DNA from: Streptomyces sp. 6-11-2
Lineage (GTDB): Bacteria; Actinomycetota; Actinomycetes; Streptomycetales; Streptomycetaceae
Reading direction: 5' to 3'
NCBI RefSeq assembly: GCF_006540305.1
Contig: NZ_BJOR01000001.1
Location: 1,798,001 to 1,862,000 of the forward strand
Length of the DNA stretch: 64,000 bases
Under the pieces are notes generated by a model, which saw nothing but the letters and a program-made list of their open reading frames with translations, searched no databases and was not told the origin of the DNA. The translations under genes were made by a program, and so were the position numbers. Positions 35,749 through 43,692 of the stretch are shown piece by piece (the first letter of the stretch is position 1; each line of letters begins with the position of its first letter).

Positions 35749-37677
35749 ATGACGGCGTCCGAAGAACACAGCGGCTTCAGAACGCTGGATGTTCAGGTTC
35801 CGCATCCCTGGGACGGGTTCCCACAGGAAGCGGCCGTCAACGGCATGCCGGAGTCATTCACCCACTCGATGCACACCAAGGCCGCCGGCGCCTTCATGCC
35901 GTGGAGCGCCGCGCCCGTTCCCCGGCTGAGCCACGGCTTGCAGACCCTCGGGGAGTACCAGGGATCCGGCTTCACCGAGCGCAAGTACATCGTCCGCCGA
36001 GGTGACGGTCAGGTGATCCAGCTTTCGCGCCTGCTGTACGTCGTCGTGAGCTCCATCGACGGCGTACGCGACGCCGAAGCGATTTCCCATCGGGTGAGTG
36101 GGCGCTACGGGGCTGAAGTCACCACGGAGAACGTCGTCCACCTGGTGGAGCGAAAGCTCACTCCCCTCGGTATCACGGTCCCCTTCGGAGACCTGCCGGA
36201 GGAGCCCTCGGCCCCTCGCTCGGACCTGCTCCTCGCCCTCCGCGGCCACAAAGTGATCTTCCACGAGGCGCAAGTGGCCCGCATCGCCGCCGCGCTCTCC
36301 TGGCTGCACCGGCCACTTGTCGTGGCGTTGACGCTCGCAGGCACCGCGGCCATGGACATCTGGCTTTTCGGTGTTCACGGAGCCATCACGCCCGTGCTGC
36401 AAGTGCTCGAACAGCCACTGTGGATGCTCATCCTCTTCGCGCTGACGGTCGCCTCCCTCGTCTTTCACGAGTTCGGGCACGCGTCGGCCTGCCGGTACAG
36501 CGGGGGCGTACCCGGAAAGATCGGATGCGGCATCTTCCTGATCTGGCCATCCATGTACACGGACGTCACCGACGTGTACCGGATCGGGAAGACCGGCCGC
36601 CTGCGCACCGGACTGGGGGGCGTGTATTTCAACATCATCTTCATGCTGGCCCTCACCGCGGGCTACCTTCTCACGGGCCAGTCCTTCTTCCTTGCCGCGG
36701 TCTACCTCACGCACTTCGAGGTCCTCGAACAGTTGGTGCCGGCGGTGCGGCTCGACGGCTACTACATCCTCGGCGACCTGGCCGGTGTTCCCGACCTGTA
36801 CGGCAAGGTCAAGCCCATCCTGTTGAGCATGCTGCCCGGACGGAGACGCGCCGCCGCAGGTGCGGCCGACCTCAAGCGCTCCGCCCGGATCATCGTGACG
36901 GTGTGGGTCTTGACCATGGTTCCCCTGCTCCTGGCAGAGGCCGCGTACGCCCTGTGGAACCTTCCACGCCTCCTGGCCACCGCACTGCGCAGTCTTTCGG
37001 CCCAATGTCTCGGCACGTACTCGGCGTTCACGGCAGGGCAGTGGGCTGCCGGGCTGGTCGGAGTCATCGGCACGCTCATGCTGCTCTGCCCGATGGCAGG
37101 AGGCGCCTATCTCGCAGGCCGGCTGGCGGCCCGCCTGTACCGCGCCGCCATGAGAGCGACCGAGGGAAAGCCGGCCAAGCGTCTCGTTCTGGCAGCCGCG
37201 GTCGCCGCCGGCTGCGCCATTCTCGGAACCGCCTGGGTGCAGGGGCTCGCGCCCAAGCCCCTTCCCGAATCAGCCCCGGTCACGCCTGTCCTGCAACCCG
37301 GTGTGCCCACCACTCGAGCCCCGCACCCCACCCCCACGGGCTCCCCGGCGGGCCACCCTGCCGGCACCACGCCGGAGAAGCGGGTCACCCGACGCAACAG
37401 CACCTCGTCGCCCCGAACCGTTCCATCCCACTCCGCGGCGGCCCCGCCTGCCCCCTCGGCAACCGCCCCGGCGCCTCACTCCGGCACACCGGCCGCCTCC
37501 ACGGCGGAGGCCGGCCCCACCCCGAGCACACCGGCCGGCAGCACCCCCACCACGCCGTCCCCACGCCCTTCCGAGAGCCGGACAACCTCCGCATCCCCCT
37601 CTCCCCCTCCCTCCGAGTCCGTCACCGCATCCCCCTCACCCTCCGCGACAGCCCCCTCCGGCCCCAGCCCTTCCTGA
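35749..37677 (+). CDS. membrane M50 metalloprotease fused to an N-terminal RRE/PqqD-like domain
   Basis: A 642-residue protein from the ATG at 35749 with GGAGAAG upstream. Residues ~78-145 resemble the PqqD/RRE winged-helix that binds RiPP leader peptides (KYIVRRGDGQVIQLSRLLYVVVSSIDG...VVHLVERKLTPLGI). The body is a polytopic peptidase: HEFGH at residues 240-244 as zinc ligands and catalytic Glu, and LDGYY at 335-339 with the third ligand Asp, as in the 'putative peptide zinc metalloprotease' group. About eight membrane spans lie between 185 and 500. The last ~130 residues form a Pro/Ser/Thr-rich tail, probably outside the cell. Likely cuts and/or exports the upstream peptide. A spacing of 34 nt to the secreted-protein gene supports one operon. 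Confidence 0.88.
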   Translation: MTASEEHSGFRTLDVQVPHPWDGFPQEAAVNGMPESFTHSMHTKAAGAFMPWSAAPVPRLSHGLQTLGEYQGSGFTERKYIVRRGDGQVIQLSRLLYVVVSSIDGVRDAEAISHRVSGRYGAEVTTENVVHLVERKLTPLGITVPFGDLPEEPSAPRSDLLLALRGHKVIFHEAQVARIAAALSWLHRPLVVALTLAGTAAMDIWLFGVHGAITPVLQVLEQPLWMLILFALTVASLVFHEFGHASACRYSGGVPGKIGCGIFLIWPSMYTDVTDVYRIGKTGRLRTGLGGVYFNIIFMLALTAGYLLTGQSFFLAAVYLTHFEVLEQLVPAVRLDGYYILGDLAGVPDLYGKVKPILLSMLPGRRRAAAGAADLKRSARIIVTVWVLTMVPLLLAEAAYALWNLPRLLATALRSLSAQCLGTYSAFTAGQWAAGLVGVIGTLMLLCPMAGGAYLAGRLAARLYRAAMRATEGKPAKRLVLAAAVAAGCAILGTAWVQGLAPKPLPESAPVTPVLQPGVPTTRAPHPTPTGSPAGHPAGTTPEKRVTRRNSTSSPRTVPSHSAAAPPAPSATAPAPHSGTPAASTAEAGPTPSTPAGSTPTTPSPRPSESRTTSASPSPPPSESVTASPSPSATAPSGPSPS

Positions 37678-37710
37678 CCCCGCACACCACCTCATCCGCA
37701 GGAGAGAACG

Positions 37711-38400
37711 ATGAACCACCGCAAGCCTCGTCCCAGGACCTCCTCCAAAACAGCGATCGGCCTCGGCATCGCCGCGACCGCCGGACTGGCCGTGACGGCC
37801 AGTACCACCTCGGCGGGCGCCAGCCCCGGAGGTTCCCGCATCTCCCAGAGCGTCGCCATCGCGGTCGACATGGCGCAGAGCCATGCCAACAGGGCCCACA
37901 GGAACCAGTTCGACGAGTCCTTCAAGATCCACGAATACGGCTCGTCCGTCGCCGTGACGGCGAACAACCGGGCTACGGCGGTATCGTCAGGCTGCTCCAT
38001 CGACGCCCCCTGCCGTTCGATCGCCCTCTCCTACCAGATCGTCACCACGGCCGGCCGAAACGCGCGTCTCATCAACGCCTCCAACATCAGCAGGGGCGTC
38101 AACGAACACTGCCCGGCGTGCGAGACGTTCTCCGGGGCATATCAGTTCATCGTGGCCACGCCACGGGGATTCAGCCTCAGCCGCGAAGGCCGCGGCGAGC
38201 TCGACTCGATCAACCACCAGGTCGAGGCCCTCAAGACGTCTCGTCTGCCGATCTCCCAGGTCACGCAGCAGGCGGACGAGCTGGCCCGCAGGGTGAAAAC
38301 CGTCCTCGACCGTGAGGCGGCCCGTGCGCCCAGGGGTAGCGGGAGCGACGCGTCGGCCGACTTCGCACCGACCGTGACCATGCACCGCTACGTCCGGTAG
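37711..38400 (+). CDS. secreted protein of the RiPP-like operon, function unknown
   Basis: A 229-residue product from the ATG at 37711 with AGGAGAG 4-5 nt upstream. Residues 1-36 are a signal peptide with a basic start and hydrophobic core (TAIGLGIAATAGLAVTAST, cleavage near ASA/GAS). The mature part has a Cys pair (SGCSIDAPCRSIALSYQIVTTAG), a CPAC motif (EHCPACETFSGAYQFIVATP) and a helical C-terminus. The CPAC sequence resembles a CxxC redox motif, but no thioredoxin fold is evident. It could be a substrate, receptor or immunity partner for the exported peptide; this is speculation from position only. Confidence 0.8.
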   Translation: MNHRKPRPRTSSKTAIGLGIAATAGLAVTASTTSAGASPGGSRISQSVAIAVDMAQSHANRAHRNQFDESFKIHEYGSSVAVTANNRATAVSSGCSIDAPCRSIALSYQIVTTAGRNARLINASNISRGVNEHCPACETFSGAYQFIVATPRGFSLSREGRGELDSINHQVEALKTSRLPISQVTQQADELARRVKTVLDREAARAPRGSGSDASADFAPTVTMHRYVR

Positions 38401-38413
38401 GTCCCGCAATACG

Positions 38414-38446
38414 CTCAGGGCTGTGGACTCCCACCGCAGCCCTGAG
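38414..38446 (+). terminator. terminator of the RiPP-like operon
   Basis: CTCAGGGCTG (38414-38423) pairs perfectly with CAGCCCTGAG (38437-38446), with further TGG/CCA pairing possible in the loop, 14 nt after the secreted-protein stop. Confidence 0.75.
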
Positions 38447-38477
38447 TGCTGAAATCACGGTCGGGAAGCGAGGTCCA

Positions 38478-38621
38478 GTGAGCAGCGCTCATCTCATGTC
38501 TCCGTCCAAGCTGAAGCAGGCGCAGGCTCGCATCGAAAAGCTGGAGGGCGAGATCGCGGCATGCCGGAAAGCCATTGACCTCATGATGGAAGTGGTGCCC
38601 CCAAAAGACGATACGAAGTGA
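38478..38621 (+). CDS. 47-residue coiled-coil protein, remnant-like IS3 OrfA
   Basis: Reading from the GTG at 38478: a 47-residue protein (VSSAHLMSPSKLKQ, then AQARIEKLEGEIAACRKAIDLMMEVV) whose centre is a short leucine-zipper-like helix, as at the C-terminal end of IS3-family OrfA. The HTH part of OrfA is missing. Its stop overlaps the GTG of the transposase-like gene by 4 nt (GTGA), so the two look translationally coupled rather than linked by the programmed frameshift of active IS3 elements. Confidence 0.6.
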   Translation: MSSAHLMSPSKLKQAQARIEKLEGEIAACRKAIDLMMEVVPPKDDTK

Positions 38622-39370
38622 TTTCCGCGATGGCGGATGACGGCTTCCCGGCACGCGGAATCATTGAGCTGCTCGGCGTCTCGGAGTCCGGCTATTACGC
38701 GTGGCGTGACCGCGTTCCGTCGGCTCGGTCATTGCGGCACGCCTGGCTGACCCGGGTCATTCTCGACATCTACGGCTCATCCGGTTCGACCTTTGGCTAC
38801 CGCCGCATCCGGCAGGAGCTCGGCCGCCGCTACGGCATCAGTGTCAGCCATGGAACGGTGGAGCTTCTCATGGTTCAGGCCGGCATCCGCGGCAGGGCCG
38901 GCAGGCTGCACGAGGGCGCGCCGCCCGCGGTCTCCGAGGTTTCCAACCGGCGCTGGGTCGTCGACGTTTTCACCTACAGAACACCGAAGGGCGCCGTGTC
39001 CGCGGCTGTCGTCCTCGACTCGGCGTCGCATCACCTGGTGAGCTGGAGCGCGGCCCCCGAGGCAAGCGCCTCGCTCATTGATCGCGCCCTCGACAGGGCG
39101 ATTTCTCATGAGGCCGCCATGGAGCAGGCCGCCGGCACCGCCAAAGGCATCCTTACCGGATGCTGTTTCACCAAGCGCGCGCAGGCCCTGAGGCACGGAC
39201 CTGCTCCTGGGACCATCGGCGATTGGTACGAACACGCGCTGGTCGAGGCATTCTGGGAAAGAATGCACCGCGAACTCACGGACCACAACGAAGAGGATGA
39301 TCCGAGAAGACTCGAGAAAAGTCTGGAGACATGGACGTCACACCACCCCTGCCCATCGCCGAAGAATTAA
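38618..39370 (+). CDS. IS3-type OrfB transposase-like protein lacking part of the DDE triad
   Basis: A 250-residue intact frame from the GTG at 38618. The N-terminal HTH_21 (GIIELLGVSESGYYAWRDRVPSAR, STFGYRRIRQELGRRYGISVSHGTVELLM) and the start of the integrase core (NRRWVVDVFTYRTPKG, first Asp kept) are clear. The stretch that normally holds the second Asp (HSDxGxQYTS) is replaced by GILTGCCFTKRAQ, while IGDWYEHALVEAFW keeps the catalytic Glu. The protein ends soon after and lacks the usual C-terminal helices. It should not be an active transposase. No terminal inverted repeats were found. Decay or domestication are both possible. Confidence 0.75.
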   Translation: MISAMADDGFPARGIIELLGVSESGYYAWRDRVPSARSLRHAWLTRVILDIYGSSGSTFGYRRIRQELGRRYGISVSHGTVELLMVQAGIRGRAGRLHEGAPPAVSEVSNRRWVVDVFTYRTPKGAVSAAVVLDSASHHLVSWSAAPEASASLIDRALDRAISHEAAMEQAAGTAKGILTGCCFTKRAQALRHGPAPGTIGDWYEHALVEAFWERMHRELTDHNEEDDPRRLEKSLETWTSHHPCPSPKN

Positions 39371-39567
39371 GAGCCGGAATGGATGCGGGAAGGCCTCTGT
39401 CGGCGACGCAGGCCCATCAAGTGCTGCTGTACTGCGCCCTGGATGCGGCGTGCGTGCCGATGGATCCCCATGGCTTGCAAGCGATTGTCAGGGTGGCAGA
39501 GCTCGACTACGCAACAGTGCGGACACTGATCGACTGGATCAAAACGGCAGGAATGGAGAGGTTTTGA
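39331..39567 (+). CDS. small hypothetical protein overlapping the transposase-like gene
   Basis: A 78-residue predicted all-helical protein (PLPIAEELRAGMDAGRPLSATQAHQVLLYCALDAACVPMD...VRTLIDWIKTAGMERF) from an ATG at 39331, 37 codons of which lie before or across the end of the upstream frame. A GGAG is only 2 nt from the start. No family recognised. It lies in the same direction as the transposase-like pair and just before a tandem repeat. Confidence 0.5.
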   Translation: MDVTPPLPIAEELRAGMDAGRPLSATQAHQVLLYCALDAACVPMDPHGLQAIVRVAELDYATVRTLIDWIKTAGMERF

Positions 39568-39603
39568 TCCACCCTGCTCCAGGATGATCCACCCTGCTCT
39601 AGG
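39565..39603. repeat. tandem 19-nt direct repeat
   Basis: TGATCCACCCTGCTCCAGG (39565-39583) recurs with one change at 39585-39603, at the junction between the convergent small gene and the XRE gene. It may mark an old insertion or duplication boundary. Confidence 0.7.
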
Positions 39604-39967
39604 GCTCCCCCGCCTGCAGCAAGGACTCGACGAGCACAGCCACATGCCGACGGGCCGTGGGGCTGAGCTTCTGCACGCTCGCGATGAGGATCTCCACCTC
39701 CGGATCCGCGATCTCCGGCGCGTTCTCGAAGTAGACATTGACACCTGCGGCCTCGGCCGCTGCGCGCAGCACGGGTGCCACCGGTATGCCCAGGCCTCTG
39801 GCCAGACCCTCCAGCGTGGTCTGCTGAGGCATCTGCGCCAGCTTCGCCGACGTCGCCAGATGGTGAACAGTCGAGCGAGAGATGCCGCCCCGGCGCGCTA
39901 CATCGCTGTAGGACCATCCCTTTTGGTCCAGCTTGTTCTTGATCATTTCCTGCAGTGTGTTGGGCAC
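39599..39967 (-). CDS. XRE-type helix-turn-helix regulator
   Basis: A 122-residue protein from the GTG at 39967 (AGGA about 9 nt upstream). An HTH_XRE domain covers residues ~8-65 (MIKNKLDQKGWSYSDVARRGGISRSTVHHLATSAK...TTLEGLARGLGIPVAPVLRAAAEAAG). The C-terminal ~40 residues (DPEVEILIASVQKLSPTARRHVAVLVESLLQAG) are helical, as in small actinobacterial regulators of the same layout. It closes the accessory stretch and faces the transposase-like genes. Confidence 0.8.
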   Translation of the reverse strand: MPNTLQEMIKNKLDQKGWSYSDVARRGGISRSTVHHLATSAKLAQMPQQTTLEGLARGLGIPVAPVLRAAAEAAGVNVYFENAPEIADPEVEILIASVQKLSPTARRHVAVLVESLLQAGEP

Positions 39968-40164
39968 CCCTGGTGCTTCCTGTCCGAGGGAGGTTGATCG
40001 GCCGCTTGCCAATGAGTCTAACGGCGTGGCCCTCAGGTCGTTCTGCACGTTTTCTCTGGTCGCCGCCTTCGGTGCCGGTGACGGCGGCGAAGGCCGGGAA
40101 GACGGTCCGCCGGTCCGGTCGCCGGTCCCCCGAGCCACCCTCTTCCGTCAGCACCCGGGCAGAC

Positions 40165-40207
40165 GACGACGGCCGGAGCCCCCGCACAGCGGGCTCCGGC
40201 CGTCGTC
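40165..40207 (-). terminator. strong terminator after the 40.2-41.7 kb aldehyde dehydrogenase gene
   Basis: A perfect 17-bp stem (40165-40181 with 40191-40207; GACGACGGCCGGAGCCC and its complement) and a 9-nt loop, 20 nt beyond the aldehyde dehydrogenase stop on the minus strand. Confidence 0.9.
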
Positions 40208-40226
40208 GGTCGGCGGACCGTCGGGC

Positions 40227-41672
40227 CTACAGGGCGAGGCCGGTCAGGACCAGGACGCGCTCGTAGGTGTAGTCGTCCATCGCGAACTTGACGCCTTCGC
40301 GGCCCACGCCGGACTGCTTGACGCCGCCGTACGGCATCTGGTCGGCGCGGTAGGAGGGGACGTCTCCGACGACCACGCCGCCGACCTCCAGCGCGCGGTG
40401 GGCGCGGAAGGCGGTCTGCAGGTCGTGGGTGAACACGCCTGCCTGGAGGCCGTACTTGGAGTCGTTGACGGCGGCGAAGGCCTCGGCCTCGCCGTTCACC
40501 TTCTGCACGGTCAGGACGGGGCCGAAGACCTCCTCGCAGGAGATCGTCACCTCGGAGGGCACGTCCGTGAGGACGGTCGGGGCGTAGGAGGCACCGTCAC
40601 GCTTGCCGCCGGCGTGCAGGGTGGCGCCGGCCTCGACGGCCTCCTGCACCCAGGACTCCACGCGCTTGGCGGCGTCCTCGCTGACCAGCGGGCCGACGTC
40701 GGTCTTCGGGTCGGAGGGGTCTCCGGTGACCTGGGCCTCGACGGCGGCGACGATGCGCGGCAGCAGGCGCTCGTAGACCGAGGCGTCGGCGATCACGCGC
40801 TGCACGGAGATGCAGGACTGACCGCCCTGGTAGTTGGAGAAGGTCGCGATACGGCCCGCGGCCCAGTCCAGGTCCTCGTCGCTCGCGTAGTCGGCGAGGA
40901 CGACGGCCGCGCCGTTGCCGCCGAGCTCCAGGGTGCAGTGCTTGCGCGGCACCGAGTCCATGATCGCGTAGCCGACCTTCTCGGAACCGGTGAAGGAGAT
41001 GACCGGCAGGCGCTCGTCCTGGACGAGGGCCGGCATCTTGTCGTTGGCGACCGGGAGGATCGACCAGGAGCCGGCCGGCAGGTCGGTCTCGGCCAACAGC
41101 TCGCCGAGGACCAGCCCGGACAGCGGGGTGGCCGGGGCGGGCTTGAGGATGATCGGCGCGCCGGCGGCGATGGCCGGGGCGATCTTGTGGGCGCACAGGT
41201 TCAGCGGGAAGTTGAACGGCGCGATACCGAGGACGACGCCCTTGGGGAAGCGGCGGGTGAGGGCGAGGCGGCCCTGACCGCCGGCGTCGGTGTCCAGGCG
41301 CTGGGCGTCGCCGCCGTTGAACCGGCGGGCCTCCTCCGCAGCGAACCGGAACACGGACACGGCACGGCCGACCTCACCGCGCGCCCACTTGATCGGCTTG
41401 CCGTTCTCGGCGGAGATGAGCTGCGCGATCTCCTCGGTGCGCTCGACCAGCCGCTTGCTGACGTGGTCGAGGGCGGCGGCCCGCACGTGCGCGGGGGTGG
41501 CGGCGAACTCGTCCCGCACGGCGTACGCGGCGGCCACGGCCTCCTCGACCTGGGCGTCGGTCGGCACGCCGACCTTGCCCACCAGCCGCCCGTCCCACGG
41601 GTTGGTGACGTCGAAGGTGTCCTCGCCGGTGACCTGGCGGCCGGCGAGCCAGAAGGCGTGGGTGGAAGTCAT
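40227..41672 (-). CDS. aldehyde dehydrogenase (NAD(P)-dependent, semialdehyde dehydrogenase-like)
   Basis: A 481-residue soluble enzyme that oxidises an aldehyde to the acid. The ATG at 41672 is used; the preceding TTG is unlikely. Seen: the cofactor region GIAPFNFPLNLCAHKIAPAI and ILKPAPATPLSGL, GSEKVGYAI, the catalytic Glu motif LELGGNGAAVVL and the catalytic Cys in YQGGQSCISVQRV. C-terminal: EEVFGPVLTVQKV. The nearby gabT (46.4 kb) and PucR regulator make a GABA/succinate-semialdehyde or related amino-aldehyde role attractive, but the subfamily is not fixed by the motifs. Single-gene unit with its own terminator. Confidence 0.93.
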   Translation of the reverse strand: MTSTHAFWLAGRQVTGEDTFDVTNPWDGRLVGKVGVPTDAQVEEAVAAAYAVRDEFAATPAHVRAAALDHVSKRLVERTEEIAQLISAENGKPIKWARGEVGRAVSVFRFAAEEARRFNGGDAQRLDTDAGGQGRLALTRRFPKGVVLGIAPFNFPLNLCAHKIAPAIAAGAPIILKPAPATPLSGLVLGELLAETDLPAGSWSILPVANDKMPALVQDERLPVISFTGSEKVGYAIMDSVPRKHCTLELGGNGAAVVLADYASDEDLDWAAGRIATFSNYQGGQSCISVQRVIADASVYERLLPRIVAAVEAQVTGDPSDPKTDVGPLVSEDAAKRVESWVQEAVEAGATLHAGGKRDGASYAPTVLTDVPSEVTISCEEVFGPVLTVQKVNGEAEAFAAVNDSKYGLQAGVFTHDLQTAFRAHRALEVGGVVVGDVPSYRADQMPYGGVKQSGVGREGVKFAMDDYTYERVLVLTGLAL

Positions 41673-41834
41673 CAAGGAGTCCCGGCCCTTCCGCGTAGGA
41701 GATGTACTTGGCTTTCGTCGTCCACGGTAGGGCGGGGGCGGCCCGGGGTCGTTTGTCCGAGTCGTAGCAGTGCGGGGCGGGGGTGCGCCGGATTGGCGTA
41801 CGAGCGGGGTCCGGCCCGGTCTCCGGCGGGATCC

Positions 41835-43502
41835 CTACTCCGTGGAGGTGGCCTTCAGCGCCAGCCACAGCTCCATCCGCACGTCCGGATCGTCCAGGGA
41901 ACGGCCGAGGATCTCCTCGACCCGGCGCATCCGGTACCGCAGGGTGTGCCGGTGGACGCCGAGGTCGGCGGCGGCCGCGTCCCACTGGCCGTGCCGGGAC
42001 AGCCAGGCCCTCAGCGAGGCCACCAGATCGCCGCGTCCCGTCGCGTCGTGCTCGTACAGCGCGCGCAGCAGCCCGTCCGCGAACGCCCTGACGGCGTCGT
42101 CCGCCAGCAGCGGCAGCACCGATCCGGAGGCGAGCTGGTCGTGCTCGACGAGTACCCGCCCGCGCCTCCGCGCCACCGACAGCGCCTGTTCGGCCTGCTT
42201 GTACGCGGCGGCGGCCGCGATGGGACCGGCGGGCCCGGACAGCCCGACGACCAGTTCGCCCTCCTCCCCGCCCGACTGCTCGCGCACGTTCTCGGCCCGC
42301 GCCGCCTCCAGCGCCGCGGCGTACTGGCCGCACACCGCCACCGCCGCGCCCCCGTCGGCGGCCAGCACCACCAGGCGCTCCCCGTCGGGCACCACCAGCA
42401 CCGTCTCCCCCGACCTGGCGGCGGCCGCCTCCACGACCTCGGCCAGCACGGCGAGCGGGTCGGCGCCGGTGCCGGCGGCGGCCAGTAGGGCGACCGGGGA
42501 GGGGGCGGCGGACTGCACGCGCGCGTGGGCACCGGCGTGCGCCCGTGCGGCGGACGCCGAGGCGGACTCGGCGACGATCATGCGGAAGGGGGCGTCCAGC
42601 AGCCCACCGTACAGGTCGCCGGCCACCGCGCGGGCGTGGTCGGGCTGCCCGGCGAGGAGCATCCGCAGCACGGCGGCGCCGATCCGCTGCTCGGCGGCGT
42701 GCAGCGAGCGTGAGCGTTCCGTGGTGAGCGTCAGCAGGGCCACGGCGGAGTGGACGGCGTACCGCTCGGCGGTGCCGAGGGTGGCGGCCGTGCCGACGGC
42801 GAGCGCGGCGCGCGGGCGGCGCCCGGTGCCGATCGAGTGCAGTTCGACGCGGTCCTCGGTCTCGGGTCCGCCGACCACGGCGGACGCGGGGGCCGACCGG
42901 TCGCGCAGCCGCTCGATGTCGGCCGTGAGCCGTTCGGCGCGGCGCGCGGCCCACTCGGGTGCCGCGGCGACGACGGCGCCCGAGGCGTCGTAGAGCGCCG
43001 TCCAGCCGTCCACCTGGGCCGCGAGCGCCGCGAGCAGCCCCTCCGGTCCGGCGTTCAGGGCCTGCTTGGTCAGTTCCCGCTGGGCGGCGAAGCCGGCCGT
43101 GACCGCCCGGTACTGGTCGGCCGCGATGGCCGCCGAGACCGCCTTGCTGATGGCGAGGAACGGGGTGCGCCGGGGCACCTCGAGCAGCGGCAGCCCCTCC
43201 TCCTCGGCGGCGTCGACGAGCGCCGCGGGGATGTCCTCGTAGTTGACCCCGACGGCGAAGCCGAGCCCGACGACCCCGGCCTTGGCAAGCCGCTTCACAT
43301 AGCGGCGCATGGCGTCGGGATTCTCCGCGTCCAGCTTGAGCGCGGTGATCAGCAGCAGTTCCCCGCCCTCCATGTACGGCACGGGGTCGGCGAGCTCGCT
43401 GACGTGGGCCCAGCGGACGGGTACGTCCAGGCGGTCCCCGCCCGCGCGCACGGTCAGCTTGAGCGCGGAGTGGTGGACGAGCGAGGCGAGCGTCGGGGGC
43501 AT
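41835..43502 (-). CDS. PucR family transcriptional regulator
   Basis: A 555-residue regulator. The N-terminal PucR (purine catabolism-type) sensory domain covers residues ~5-125 (SALKLTVRAGGDRLDVPVRWAHVSELADPVPYMEGGELLLITAL). A middle GGDEF-like region follows. The C-terminal HTH_30 lies at about residues 490-550 (QWDAAAADLGVHRHTLRYRMRRVEEILGRSLDDP). It lies 160 nt upstream of the aldehyde dehydrogenase gene in the same direction and near gabT. Related PucR-type proteins control polyamine or GABA use in Streptomyces, so control of those neighbours is a fair inference. Confidence 0.93.
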   Translation of the reverse strand: MPPTLASLVHHSALKLTVRAGGDRLDVPVRWAHVSELADPVPYMEGGELLLITALKLDAENPDAMRRYVKRLAKAGVVGLGFAVGVNYEDIPAALVDAAEEEGLPLLEVPRRTPFLAISKAVSAAIAADQYRAVTAGFAAQRELTKQALNAGPEGLLAALAAQVDGWTALYDASGAVVAAAPEWAARRAERLTADIERLRDRSAPASAVVGGPETEDRVELHSIGTGRRPRAALAVGTAATLGTAERYAVHSAVALLTLTTERSRSLHAAEQRIGAAVLRMLLAGQPDHARAVAGDLYGGLLDAPFRMIVAESASASAARAHAGAHARVQSAAPSPVALLAAAGTGADPLAVLAEVVEAAAARSGETVLVVPDGERLVVLAADGGAAVAVCGQYAAALEAARAENVREQSGGEEGELVVGLSGPAGPIAAAAAYKQAEQALSVARRRGRVLVEHDQLASGSVLPLLADDAVRAFADGLLRALYEHDATGRGDLVASLRAWLSRHGQWDAAAADLGVHRHTLRYRMRRVEEILGRSLDDPDVRMELWLALKATSTE

Positions 43503-43692
43503 GAGGCCTTCTGGTCTGCGGGGTGCTTCTACGGGGCTCTTCTACGGCTTCTTGTGCGGAGGTTCTGCGGAGATCGGATGATCATTGTGATCCTTTGGAC
43601 GTCACGTATGAACGGCCTATGCCGATTCTGCCTCACCGTACGGTCAACGCGTGACGGCCGTGCGCACACCCGCCGCGTTCGCCCCCGCTCCT

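Noticed and set aside
37270..37685. Frames opposite the Pro/Ser/Thr tail of the M50 protease
   Set aside because: By-products of the repetitive tail sequence; no coding evidence.
38478..39370. Active IS3 element
   Set aside because: The second catalytic Asp segment and C-terminus of OrfB are missing, OrfA lacks its HTH, and no terminal inverted repeats were found.
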